A stretch of 50,666 nucleotides of DNA from Bacteroidota bacterium (GTDB lineage: Bacteria; Bacteroidota; Bacteroidia; Bacteroidales; GCA-2748055): assembly GCA_024244665.1 (NCBI GenBank), contig JAAEOI010000386.1:1-50666 (forward strand), written 5' to 3'. Under the pieces are notes generated by a model. That model saw nothing but the letters and a program-made list of their open reading frames with translations. It searched no databases and was not told where the DNA came from. This document shows positions 16,202-25,480 of this stretch, one piece after another. Every line of letters starts with the position of its first letter. Position 1 is the stretch's first letter. The translations under genes were made by a program, and so were the position numbers.

Positions 16202-19200
16202 TTATTTATTTACTGATATAGTTACCGGACCGATTAAGCCGGAAGGTTTTAGTTCTTTTCCTTTCATATGTTCCCACTTCCACCCTACAAAAGCCCTGCG
16301 ACCTGTTGGACTGTCTTTTCCTTCCAGCACCCATTCAGGAACTTTTGCAAGGCCCATACCTTTGGCCGTTGAACCTGTGTTGGTGGTCCACTCACAATCA
16401 TCCGGCAGCTCCTGATCACCTACAATACGATTGACCCACAGGTTCGCTACATTCACTTTGAGCTTGTTCTCTCCTTCCACTAAGGCCTCTGTAATATCCA
16501 GCTTATAAGGACGCTTCCATAAGACGCCAGCTGATTTACCATTCACAATTACCTCAGCACTTACATGCACTTCTCCCAGATTCAGTATTCTCTCTACTCC
16601 ATCCTGCTTCTCATCAATATGGATGTTATTTTCATAGGAGATCATACCTGCAAAATACCTGACATCAGCCAGCTCGTGCTTTGAGATGTCTGTTAACTCA
16701 TTCATGACGATCGCTTCAGGAGCTCCATTGCCTGTAAAGGAAACATTCCACGGCTCAGCGAAATCCAGTTCAGCTAAGGTTTCCGGAGCTACATATGCAT
16801 CTGAACTATCTTGTGTAAGCGACTTGCGGAATACCACAAATACTGATCCGGCCTCTTCCATTCTTAAAGTTACTTCCATGCGTCCATCTGCTAATTTCTT
16901 ATATTCAGGAGCATCCATAATCTCTCCAGTTTCGGGATTCCACAGTTCAGGCAGCTTACCTGTTATTCTGAATTTTGCCCTAATTGTTTTAGCCTGGTCA
17001 TGCTGATTACTCACAAAATATACATCAGTCGCATCCGTTTGCCGATGGATAAATTCCATCCCATTGCCATGGAACAAGGTTTCTCCATAGTTCATCTTAG
17101 TCAAGTTTACAAACTCAAAATCTGGGGCAATATCTTTCTCCTTAAAAATATCTTCAATCGGTTTCCCCCAATATACCATGCCTTTACCTAGCTTGTTTTG
17201 CATTATGTTTTTCCCATCGGCATCTCCCCATAACTGTTTGCTTAACTCTAAGAATGTTGCATTTCCTTCATCATACTTTTCTAAAGTAGGAATCTTTATT
17301 GGTTTGGATGCCACCAAAGTTGCTCCGCTTTTTACCAACTTGGCGATGGTTTGTAAAGTGCCCGGCCTTATCTGATCATTATCCTGAACCACTAGCAGTG
17401 CATATTCCAATCCATTAGGAAGAACAATCTTACCATCAACAACCTTTGCCTTCTCCAGTATGTCACGATTACAAAAGTCATAGTCATAACCAAAAGGAAT
17501 CTCCGGACGGATTTTTTCAAGCAGAGATGGATCTACTGATGCATCTTCACCCGGGAACAAGAGTATATCGTTATGCGGATTCCCTTGTTGCAGCATGTAC
17601 TGACAACGATTCAGGTAGCTAACCCATGCATGTGCATGTGGCCACCAGGTATTTCTCCTGTGAAAGTGGGAACCGTATGTGCCCAAACCCAAACCCGGGG
17701 TTTGTTTATAAGGAGAATGTGTAAAGCCATGCAACCAAAACTGATTAATTCCTTTGGCATACATCCAGTCACCCTGCGCTTTAATATCTCGTGGATTTGT
17801 TTCAAAAATGCGTGCCGGATTACCTGTAAATGCTTCAGAACCGACCAGCTTTCTTCCATACACATGAGCAATAGAAGAAGACAACTTAGTAATCCCTGCA
17901 TGGTGATTCCCCTGGTTCGCCCAAAATTCATTCGCAGATACATCGACGTAAGTACCACTCTCGAAATCGTCGGTATTTCCAAAATTACCATAATGTTCGG
18001 CCTGGAAGGTTAATCCATTCTGATGCGCTAATGTCTGAAAGTGTTTATAATAATTCTCCACCATCAAATCACTTATTACTTTACGAAAATCCCATAAAAA
18101 ATCTTCGGTTTCATCGGTGCTTATGACAACACGCCCTGCGATGGCTGGTAAATACTTAGTGATATCATAACCCATACTTTTAGTGAACTTCTTCTCAAAA
18201 CCTTTGGTCCAATTTTGATGACCGGCTTCATAGCTATCAAAAAGTACATTCTTAATCACATCATTTAAGCCTTCTCCACCTGCATTTACTAGCTTCATTA
18301 CTGACTCTTGAAAATGGATATCCATGGCTTTTGCCGACATTCTATCTATTTCAAGACCTTTTCCTCCTTTTGGAGCTGGATGAGTTGAACGACCAGTAGG
18401 CTGGTAACCTACTCTTAATATTGTCCAGTTGCCTTCAGGAACATCCCACTGCAAGTTGCCATCTTCGTCTAGTTTATCGGTAATATCAATGATTTCATCC
18501 AGATTTACAATCTCACTTTGAGGAGCCTGACGTGTATCGCGTACATAGTTATGCTTTAATTTTTTATACCCTGCTTTATACCACCATCTAGAAATTTGAT
18601 AAGGTTTTTCTCCATTCAACTCTTTTTTTGGAGTAGGAAAAGCCAGTACGGCGATATCATTATAGTACCCTTCACAATGTTTCTTTGGCATGTAGTACCT
18701 TTTATTGATAAAAGTATCACGCTTCATATCACGTTCCAGCCCAAGCACGGGTTCAGGAATGCTTAATATAGCAGAAAATTCTGATGGACCTGCAAGCTGC
18801 TGTTCTGTCCACACCACTTCCTGCATAGCATTGTCAGGAGTATTCCATGGACCACCTGAGGTTGCCCATCCCGGGCAATTCATGAGTCCCATTTCCAAAC
18901 CTAAACGTTTCGCTTCTTTTTTAGCATGAATGAAGATATCCCACCACTCCTCACTTTCGTAGGGTGCATTGCCTGGAGGTGTTCCCTCACCCACATTAAA
19001 ATTAGTAAATCCACCTATACCCATCTCTTTCATGGATTCCATGTCTTTGGTAATCTCTTCTTTGGAAAGGTGTCCGTTTATCCAGTGGTACCAGACCTGA
19101 ATATTTGATTCATCGAGAGGTGTTTGAAAACCGGCTTCTGACCATTCGCAGTCTGCTGCTATAAGATTACATAAATCTGCATCCTCAGATTCAGTTTGAT

Positions 19201-19273
19201 TACACCCCAAAAATGCCAGAAGAACCAACAGAAAAGTTAATTGCTTCATTGTTGTTGTTTTAATTGTTTTCAT
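16202..19273 (-). CDS. GH106 alpha-L-rhamnosidase, lipoprotein (copy 1)
   Basis: About 1023 residues from the chosen start. The GH106 hallmark QVWYHWINGHLSKEEITKDM lies near the N-terminus, followed by MGIGGFTNF, EEWWDIFIHAKKEAKRLGLE and MNCPGWATSGGPW. A conserved acidic patch FDSYEAGHQNWT lies near residue 345 and AEHYGNFGNTDDF further on; a C-terminal galactose-binding-like beta-sandwich (ILNLGEVHVSAEVIVNGKSAG) closes it. The open frame extends to 19333, but the Met at 19273 (or 19249) places the lipoprotein signal QLTFLLVLLAFLGC at the start and is preferred. GH106 enzymes remove alpha-L-rhamnose. By eye about two thirds of residues match the adjacent gene 19340-22390, so this is a tandem duplication. 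Confidence 0.93.
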   Translation of the reverse strand: MKTIKTTTMKQLTFLLVLLAFLGCNQTESEDADLCNLIAADCEWSEAGFQTPLDESNIQVWYHWINGHLSKEEITKDMESMKEMGIGGFTNFNVGEGTPPGNAPYESEEWWDIFIHAKKEAKRLGLEMGLMNCPGWATSGGPWNTPDNAMQEVVWTEQQLAGPSEFSAILSIPEPVLGLERDMKRDTFINKRYYMPKKHCEGYYNDIAVLAFPTPKKELNGEKPYQISRWWYKAGYKKLKHNYVRDTRQAPQSEIVNLDEIIDITDKLDEDGNLQWDVPEGNWTILRVGYQPTGRSTHPAPKGGKGLEIDRMSAKAMDIHFQESVMKLVNAGGEGLNDVIKNVLFDSYEAGHQNWTKGFEKKFTKSMGYDITKYLPAIAGRVVISTDETEDFLWDFRKVISDLMVENYYKHFQTLAHQNGLTFQAEHYGNFGNTDDFESGTYVDVSANEFWANQGNHHAGITKLSSSIAHVYGRKLVGSEAFTGNPARIFETNPRDIKAQGDWMYAKGINQFWLHGFTHSPYKQTPGLGLGTYGSHFHRRNTWWPHAHAWVSYLNRCQYMLQQGNPHNDILLFPGEDASVDPSLLEKIRPEIPFGYDYDFCNRDILEKAKVVDGKIVLPNGLEYALLVVQDNDQIRPGTLQTIAKLVKSGATLVASKPIKIPTLEKYDEGNATFLELSKQLWGDADGKNIMQNKLGKGMVYWGKPIEDIFKEKDIAPDFEFVNLTKMNYGETLFHGNGMEFIHRQTDATDVYFVSNQHDQAKTIRAKFRITGKLPELWNPETGEIMDAPEYKKLADGRMEVTLRMEEAGSVFVVFRKSLTQDSSDAYVAPETLAELDFAEPWNVSFTGNGAPEAIVMNELTDISKHELADVRYFAGMISYENNIHIDEKQDGVERILNLGEVHVSAEVIVNGKSAGVLWKRPYKLDITEALVEGENKLKVNVANLWVNRIVGDQELPDDCEWTTNTGSTAKGMGLAKVPEWVLEGKDSPTGRRAFVGWKWEHMKGKELKPSGLIGPVTISVNK

Positions 19274-19339
19274 AAATTCATTTTTGTTGTTAATCGTTAT
19301 TTCTCTCTTTTTTACACCTTTCATTCCGTTCATAGGAAA

Positions 19340-22300
19340 CTATCTTTCTTCAACATTAATACTAACAGGACCTATCAGACCCGAAGGAAGCAGTTCCTTA
19401 CCCTTGATATGCTCCCATTTCCAACCGACAAAGGCTTTACGGCCAGTTGGACTCTCTTTACCTTCGATTACCCAATCAGGGATTTTTGCAAGCCCCAGTC
19501 CTTTGGCAGTTGAGCCGGTATTGGTGGTCCATTCGCAATCCTCAGGTAATTCCTGATCTCCAACTACCCGGTTTATCCAGAGGTTGGCAACGTTTACTTT
19601 TATGTCGTTCTTCCCTATTTTTAGCGCATCAGTAATGTCTATCGAAAACGGACGTTTCCATAACAATCCGGCTGATTTTCCATTTACAAATATTTCTGCT
19701 GCCACATTGACTTCACCCAAATCCAAAATCATTTTTGTCCCCTCTTTCATTTCATCAACATTAATTTGATTCTCATAAAAGATCGTCCCCGAAAAATATT
19801 TTACATCATCAGCATCATGTTTTGAAATATCTGTCAACTCCGGCATCACCATAGGTTCAGGAGCGCCGGCTCCATCGAATGAAACATTCCAGGGATTGGT
19901 AAATGTTAATGTACCAGTCATTTTAGCTTCCTTATAACCTGACAACGAATCGGCAGTTAATGCTTTGCGGAACACGACAAAAACAGAACCAGCCTCTTCC
20001 ATTCTTAGGGTTACTTCTATACGTCCGTCATCGAGTTTTTTGTATTCTGGTGCAATAACTGTTTCGCCTGTTTCAGCATCCCATAACTCGGGTAGTTTAT
20101 CTGCTATCCTGAATTTAGCCTTGATGGTTTTGGCTTTGTAATGCTGGTTGCTCACAAAATAGATATCCGCTTTTGCTGTTTTCCTGTGAATAAACTCCAT
20201 GCCATTACCAGGAAAAAAGGTTGGCCCATATTCTTCAGCATTTTCTAATGTATAATCAAAATCAGGTAAGATATTATAATCCTTACAGGCTTCCAAAATA
20301 CTTTCTGTTGAATAAATCGCTCCTTTGCCATACTTATTTTTAAATACCTTCTTTCCATCAATCTTTCCCCATAATTCGGCTGTGAGCTTTTGAAGTTCGG
20401 CATTGGCTGCATCTGTATCGTACAAACTAGGTACACGTGTAGGTTTAGATGCTACCACAACGGCTCCTTGTTTAATCAACTTTCGTAAAACCCTCAACAC
20501 TTCAGGTCTAATGTGTTCTGACTTTAATACTGTAAGAACAGCATATTCCAGACCATTGGGCAATACCAGCTTTCCATCCACAACACTTAGCGATTCAAGG
20601 ATATCCCTGTTACAAAAGTCGTAATCGTAATTTAAAGGAATAGCGGGATGCAATTTATCATGCCCCTCAGGATCTACCGGCGCATCTTCGCCAACATAAT
20701 ACAGAACATCATTTGCTGGATTCCCTTCTTGCAACATATATTGACAACGCGCCATATAGTCGAACCAACCCTTAGAATACTCCCACCATGTATTGTGTCT
20801 ATTAAAATGCGAGCCATAAGATCCCAAAACTAAGCCAGGTTTTTGTTTGAATGGGCTATTGGTATAACCATGTAACCAATACTGGTTAATCCCTTTACAA
20901 TAATACCAGTCGCCCTGTGCCTTAATATCACGCGGACTGGTTTCAAATATCTTTTCAGGAGCACCAGTAAAAGCCTCTGCTCCAACTAATTTTCGACCAT
21001 AGATATGTGCCATGGAAGATGATAATTTTGAAATACCCCCGTGATTATTGGGCTTATATGCCCAAAATTCGGAAGTTGGAACATCCACGTATTTTCCCGT
21101 TGAAAAATCATCGGTATTGCCAAAATTACCATAACCTTCGCAAGCAAATCTCACCCAGTTTTCGTGAGCCAGGGTTTGAAAACGTTTGTAATAGTTCTCT
21201 ACGATTAAGTCGCTTACTGTTTTTCTAAAATCCCAAAGGAAATCTTCGCTTACCTCTGTGCTCTCGACCACTCTGCCAGCAATTGCGGGCAAATAATATC
21301 GAATATCGTATCCACTCATCTTCTCAAACTGCTTTTCAAACCCCTGAGTCCAATTCTGATGTCCGGCCTCATAACTGTCAATGGTTATCGAAGTCAAGGG
21401 GCTTTTACCGCCACCTTCACCAGCCTGCAACATCTTCATCACTGACTCATTCCAGTGAATATCTACAGCCTTCACCGACATTCTGTCCACCTCAAGTCCT
21501 TTACCCCCTTTGGGTGCAGGATGGTTGGAGCGTCCTGTAGGTTGATAACCTACCCGCAGTATGGTCCAATTTCCTTGGGGCACATTCCATTGCAAATTTC
21601 CATTCTCATCCAACTTATCAGTGAGATCAATGATTTCATTCAATCGTATTACTTCTTCTTCAGGAGCCTTACGTTTATCCCTAACATATCTGGCCATTTT
21701 TTTATATCCTGCCTTGTACCACCACATATTAATGCGATAAGGTTTTCCCTCAAGTTCACCTTTGGGTGTGGGAAATGCCAGCAAAGCAATATCGTGGTAA
21801 TGCCCTTTTACATGATCACGTGGCATATAGTAGCGTTGGTTGATTACCGTATCGCGTTTCATATCGCGCTCCAGTCCAAGTACAGGTTTTGGGATGCTAA
21901 GCCTTCCTTGAAATTCAGAGGGTCCTGTAAGCTGCTCCTCTGTGCATACAACTTCCTGCATTGCATTTTCAGGCTTATTCCAGGGGCCTCCTGATGTAGC
22001 CCAACCGGGACAATTCATCACACACATTTCCAGCCCCAGTCTCTTCGCCTCTTTCTTTGTATGAATAAAGGTCTCCCACCATTCTTCACCAAAAAAAGTA
22101 GCCGAACCGGGAGGCGTTCCTTCTGCAGCATTAAATACCCTGAAACCACCTATGCCCATAGCAGCCATAGCCTCTAAATCTTTTGTGATAAATTCTTTAG
22201 AGAAGTGACCGTTCATCCAATGATACCACACTTGTGTCTTAGCAGAATGAGGAGGTGTTTTAAAATCTTCTTCTGACCATTCGCAGTCAGTTGTAATAAG

Positions 22301-22390
22301 ATTACTGACAGTAGCATCAATCGATGAATCCTTTTTACAACCAATAACGATTAGCAAAGCTAACAAGAGGGTTAGTTGTTTGATATTCAT
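19340..22390 (-). CDS. GH106 alpha-L-rhamnosidase, lipoprotein (copy 2)
   Basis: 1016 residues from the Met at 22390; the open frame runs to 22495 but would overlap the upstream isomerase fragment and bury the signal peptide MNIKQLTLLLALLIVIGC (lipid Cys18). GH106 motifs parallel copy 1: QVWYHWMNGHFSKEFITKDL, MGIGGFRVF, EAKRLGLE, MNCPGWATSGGPW, IDSYEAGHQNWTQGFEKQFE, CEGYGNFGNTDDF. The C-terminal beta-sandwich ends in TSGLIGPVSINV-like strands (here PSGLIGPVSINVEER). Its DNA is AT-richer than the left-block genes. It releases alpha-L-rhamnose, probably from a different linkage or side chain than copy 1, since the regions around the active-site pocket differ most. The gap to copy 1 is short. 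Confidence 0.93.
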   Translation of the reverse strand: MNIKQLTLLLALLIVIGCKKDSSIDATVSNLITTDCEWSEEDFKTPPHSAKTQVWYHWMNGHFSKEFITKDLEAMAAMGIGGFRVFNAAEGTPPGSATFFGEEWWETFIHTKKEAKRLGLEMCVMNCPGWATSGGPWNKPENAMQEVVCTEEQLTGPSEFQGRLSIPKPVLGLERDMKRDTVINQRYYMPRDHVKGHYHDIALLAFPTPKGELEGKPYRINMWWYKAGYKKMARYVRDKRKAPEEEVIRLNEIIDLTDKLDENGNLQWNVPQGNWTILRVGYQPTGRSNHPAPKGGKGLEVDRMSVKAVDIHWNESVMKMLQAGEGGGKSPLTSITIDSYEAGHQNWTQGFEKQFEKMSGYDIRYYLPAIAGRVVESTEVSEDFLWDFRKTVSDLIVENYYKRFQTLAHENWVRFACEGYGNFGNTDDFSTGKYVDVPTSEFWAYKPNNHGGISKLSSSMAHIYGRKLVGAEAFTGAPEKIFETSPRDIKAQGDWYYCKGINQYWLHGYTNSPFKQKPGLVLGSYGSHFNRHNTWWEYSKGWFDYMARCQYMLQEGNPANDVLYYVGEDAPVDPEGHDKLHPAIPLNYDYDFCNRDILESLSVVDGKLVLPNGLEYAVLTVLKSEHIRPEVLRVLRKLIKQGAVVVASKPTRVPSLYDTDAANAELQKLTAELWGKIDGKKVFKNKYGKGAIYSTESILEACKDYNILPDFDYTLENAEEYGPTFFPGNGMEFIHRKTAKADIYFVSNQHYKAKTIKAKFRIADKLPELWDAETGETVIAPEYKKLDDGRIEVTLRMEEAGSVFVVFRKALTADSLSGYKEAKMTGTLTFTNPWNVSFDGAGAPEPMVMPELTDISKHDADDVKYFSGTIFYENQINVDEMKEGTKMILDLGEVNVAAEIFVNGKSAGLLWKRPFSIDITDALKIGKNDIKVNVANLWINRVVGDQELPEDCEWTTNTGSTAKGLGLAKIPDWVIEGKESPTGRKAFVGWKWEHIKGKELLPSGLIGPVSINVEER

Positions 22391-22410
22391 TGATTTTGTT
22401 TTACGGATGA

Positions 22411-23421
22411 CTAACATACTTTTACAATTTCTATATCTAAAAGAGCGGCTAATTTTTCCAGCTTTGCTCCCACATGACCTATACCTACGGCACAATGGTG
22501 AGCCGGACCATTACTGTTCCATGTTTCCACAAATTTTCTAGCCCCAATGCTGAATTTGTAGCGACTGTTTGTATTTCCTATTTCAAGTATAGGCCCAGGC
22601 ACAGATTCAGCATGTGCATATACCAATTTCATTTTACCATTCTTGCTTTCAGCAACCGATAATAATGTTACATCTCCATGTTTTACCGACATTTCAACAG
22701 ATAGTCCCTCACCAAATTTACCATGATACACCTTTAAGGGCTTTACTTTAACTTTTCCCTGGGCAATTCCTAAATGTCCGGGACCGTCGTGCCCCATTAA
22801 AACTACATCGTCCTTAAAGTCGATCGCATAATATTCGGTGAACGAACCGCCAACACCAAAGCTGTCCATGATTTTCATGGCCATTACATTCTTTATTTCA
22901 TATTCTCCGGCAACAGGCACACCTTTGGCAGTAAGCAATGAATTTCCAACAATAATTGTACTCAAGGTATTTTTGTTTTCAGGAATACCCTCGCCCATAT
23001 AATAATATGCAATGGCTCCCAGTTTATGCTTATCAACCAAGCCTTGCAGGGCTAGTGCTGTTATTGCAGCTTTTTGCACCTCATCCTTTGCACAATCTTC
23101 CTGGACTTCAAACTCATCGTAAATAAGTTTTACCATTCGGTCTGTATCCTCAGATGACACCTCTTTACGCAGAGCTGAAAGCTCATCTACTTCAATGGTT
23201 TCATAATGTCCGCCAAAATGAGCCACCATATTGGTCAGGTCTGTTTGAATATCCAACATTCCATTATAGTAATACCCCATACAAGCAGTGCGATTATGGT
23301 ATAGTATATCTGCAACTTTTGCAGCCTCGACCCATTCTGTAACTTCCTCCCATAGTTTATCATCTTCTAAATGTCCGGTAATCTGATAGAAGCTGATTCC
23401 AACCAGGCTATTTAATTTCCT
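22411..23421 (-). pseudogene. 5'-truncated L-fucose/L-arabinose isomerase-type gene
   Basis: From the ATG at 23280 the frame encodes 289 residues, but similarity continues upstream without a Met: LVGISFYQITGHLEDDKLWE and TEWVEAAKVADILYHNRTAC precede MGYYYNG. The frame is open only back to a TAG at 23424-23422, inside the last codons of the preceding gene, whose stop is at 23408-23410. What remains matches the middle and C-terminal domains of COG2160-type sugar isomerases, including FGVGGSFTEYYAIDFKDDV, GHDGPGHLGIAQGK and the end AHHCAVGIGH...LEKLAALLDIEIV. The N-terminal Rossmann-like domain (about 150 residues) is absent. Such isomerases convert aldoses to ketoses in the cytoplasm. It is most likely a decayed gene; translation from a non-ATG start or use as a shorter domain is possible. 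Confidence 0.7.
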
Positions 23422-25447
23422 CTATTTCAGAGCTCTTATCACTTTTAACCGACTCTATTAATTCAGCAGCCGAACCGTTAAGCGTATTTCCTTCACTTAG
23501 AAAGATGGCGGAACCTTTTTTGGCTATAATACTCAATTGTTTTTCATCACTTCCGATCCATTTGTTACCCTCCAGCAGTATATTTTCTGATCCAGTAAAA
23601 TTCAAGGTCACCCCTTCAAATTCATTGTCTCTTAAAATGCAATTCAATGCATTGTCAAAATTGGCCTTGTCTAAATTATCACTGATGCGATTGTTCTCCA
23701 TAATAATATCACGTGGGCGCGGCCCATTCTGTCCTCCTATCCAATGGGGATGAAACCAGAAATGAAAATCTTCGAAATCATTGTTCTCAAGGGTAAGCCC
23801 CACACAACGGAAGCGTGTACTTGAATATTCCGTTCCAATGTCGGTAGTTTTGCAGTTACGAATAAGCGTACCCCTGTTCATACTTTCTTCATGTAAAACA
23901 ATATCATCGGGAGATGCACCCTTGGGCAAGGACTCCAATGTGACCTTGAAATTCTTCCCTTCTACATCTTCAACACGAAGCACACGAGCCATTCCTTTTA
24001 GGCGTTCCTGCTTTGGGGTCCAGATACTGGCCCAATCGCCTTCCCGCCATAAAAAAGGCTCCTTGCCCATAAAATTTGGAGTAATGCTTATGGTATTGTC
24101 CGACTGGTCAACAATTTTCAAGGCCCGGGAGTAGATGGCAAAGGTGTCATCGTACATACCCGCGCCATCCCAGTCACCATCTTCTATCAGTGTACCCCAA
24201 CGCCCGTTCTTGATATGCATGCCATCACGCCAGGAGACCAAAAGTTCTGTCTCAGGATTTGGGTTCTGAAGATCGACATTAGACAAGGTGACCGGCCCAG
24301 TATTGTGCTGAATTGTCAACCAGAAAAACGGCACACAATAATAGCGCAGGTTACTGAACTTAATTCGTGAACTGTGCATGATCTTGGTAAAACCACCCCT
24401 GTGACCATATTTTATATGAGGAACCACAAACTCAGTGGCTCCCTCATCATATGCTCTCTTCACACGACCTTGCATTGCTGCATCCGGAGTATGGCTTCCA
24501 TCGGCATTTTTCTTGAAATGTACACGCAATTGCCGTTCATTCCCTCTCTGAGTCACCACCTCCACGTAAATGTTGTTCCCGTCACCTGAACGGGCACCTG
24601 GAAAATCGGGAATAAAGGACCTTCCAAAAAAAGGTGCCTGGTATTGGTTTTTCCCTATTTCAGGCACAGGATAACGCTCCGGGACGTCAATATCCATAGT
24701 CATATTATCGACATCAATCTTCTTAATTTCCCCTTGATAGTAGGGACGTGGGAGATAATCGATAACGAAACCATCGATCTGAATATTCTCAGATTGTTCC
24801 ACCATAGCTAAGCCATCAGGAGGATGCAACAGCATCTTCGCACCGTTTCCTTCAATCTTAATTTTCCTGGCACCCCTAAGATCAAACACATATTCCTGCG
24901 TCATGTCTTTGAGGCCAATAACACGATAAGTTTTCCCTGCCTTAAAGCGAACAATTCCGACACCTGATTTTTTAGCGGCATCAACGGCTGCATGAATCGC
25001 CGCCATATCATCTGTTTCACCATCTCCATTTGCCCCAAAATCAGAAACCTCAAAAACCCTTGCCCCCGGAAATGTCGGCGTCGCAAATGCAATCATATAA
25101 CCGATCCTGTATTTTGTACCTGAAGAAGGCTTCACACTCACCTGAATATTTTCACCTGCGCCAAGTTCATCAATCCGGCATTCAAAACGGTGCACGGCTG
25201 TATTCCGAACCACATGATCTTTACGTATAACTTTTCCGCCTGCTGTTACTAATAACTCAACAGAACCTTCCGAAAGCACTTCAAGCCAGGCCTGCCCTAC
25301 CTGGTAATGTCCAGCTTCTTTGGCAACATAAGACCAATCCCGGGATTTATCTGAAACGGGTTCATCAATAGTAAAAACGGTAGTAGCTAGCACGCCTTTA
25401 GCTGTAATAGCCCAAAGGAACAGGATAATTATGGTCTTTAATTTCAT
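23408..25447 (-). CDS. secreted right-handed beta-helix protein (pair A, bare copy)
   Basis: 679 residues with a signal peptide (MKLKTIIILFLWAITAKGVLA) and no T9SS tail, so probably periplasmic. A small beta-sandwich (about 25-125) precedes FEVSDFGANGDGETDDMAAI, the standard start of the pectate-lyase-3/GH28-type beta-helix, which fills the rest. A candidate active site is W-R-D-G-M-H-I (Asp408) with E-D-G-D-W-D and Y-D-D-T-F-A-I (Asp433/434) about 25 residues later, recalling the NTDG...DD spacing of GH28. It shares both domains and these motifs with 37191-40898. It may be a glycan hydrolase or lyase; no CAZy family could be assigned. The sugar-isomerase fragment starts directly at its stop codon. 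Confidence 0.8.
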   Translation of the reverse strand: MKLKTIIILFLWAITAKGVLATTVFTIDEPVSDKSRDWSYVAKEAGHYQVGQAWLEVLSEGSVELLVTAGGKVIRKDHVVRNTAVHRFECRIDELGAGENIQVSVKPSSGTKYRIGYMIAFATPTFPGARVFEVSDFGANGDGETDDMAAIHAAVDAAKKSGVGIVRFKAGKTYRVIGLKDMTQEYVFDLRGARKIKIEGNGAKMLLHPPDGLAMVEQSENIQIDGFVIDYLPRPYYQGEIKKIDVDNMTMDIDVPERYPVPEIGKNQYQAPFFGRSFIPDFPGARSGDGNNIYVEVVTQRGNERQLRVHFKKNADGSHTPDAAMQGRVKRAYDEGATEFVVPHIKYGHRGGFTKIMHSSRIKFSNLRYYCVPFFWLTIQHNTGPVTLSNVDLQNPNPETELLVSWRDGMHIKNGRWGTLIEDGDWDGAGMYDDTFAIYSRALKIVDQSDNTISITPNFMGKEPFLWREGDWASIWTPKQERLKGMARVLRVEDVEGKNFKVTLESLPKGASPDDIVLHEESMNRGTLIRNCKTTDIGTEYSSTRFRCVGLTLENNDFEDFHFWFHPHWIGGQNGPRPRDIIMENNRISDNLDKANFDNALNCILRDNEFEGVTLNFTGSENILLEGNKWIGSDEKQLSIIAKKGSAIFLSEGNTLNGSAAELIESVKSDKSSEIEEIK

Positions 25448-25480
25448 TTTTTTAATTTGAGAGACTGTTCGATTCTTATA

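Noticed and set aside
22391..22495. N-terminal 35-residue extension of the second GH106 frame
   Set aside because: It would overlap the isomerase fragment and place a basic, Cys-rich stretch before a perfect lipoprotein signal; the Met at 22390 is a better start.
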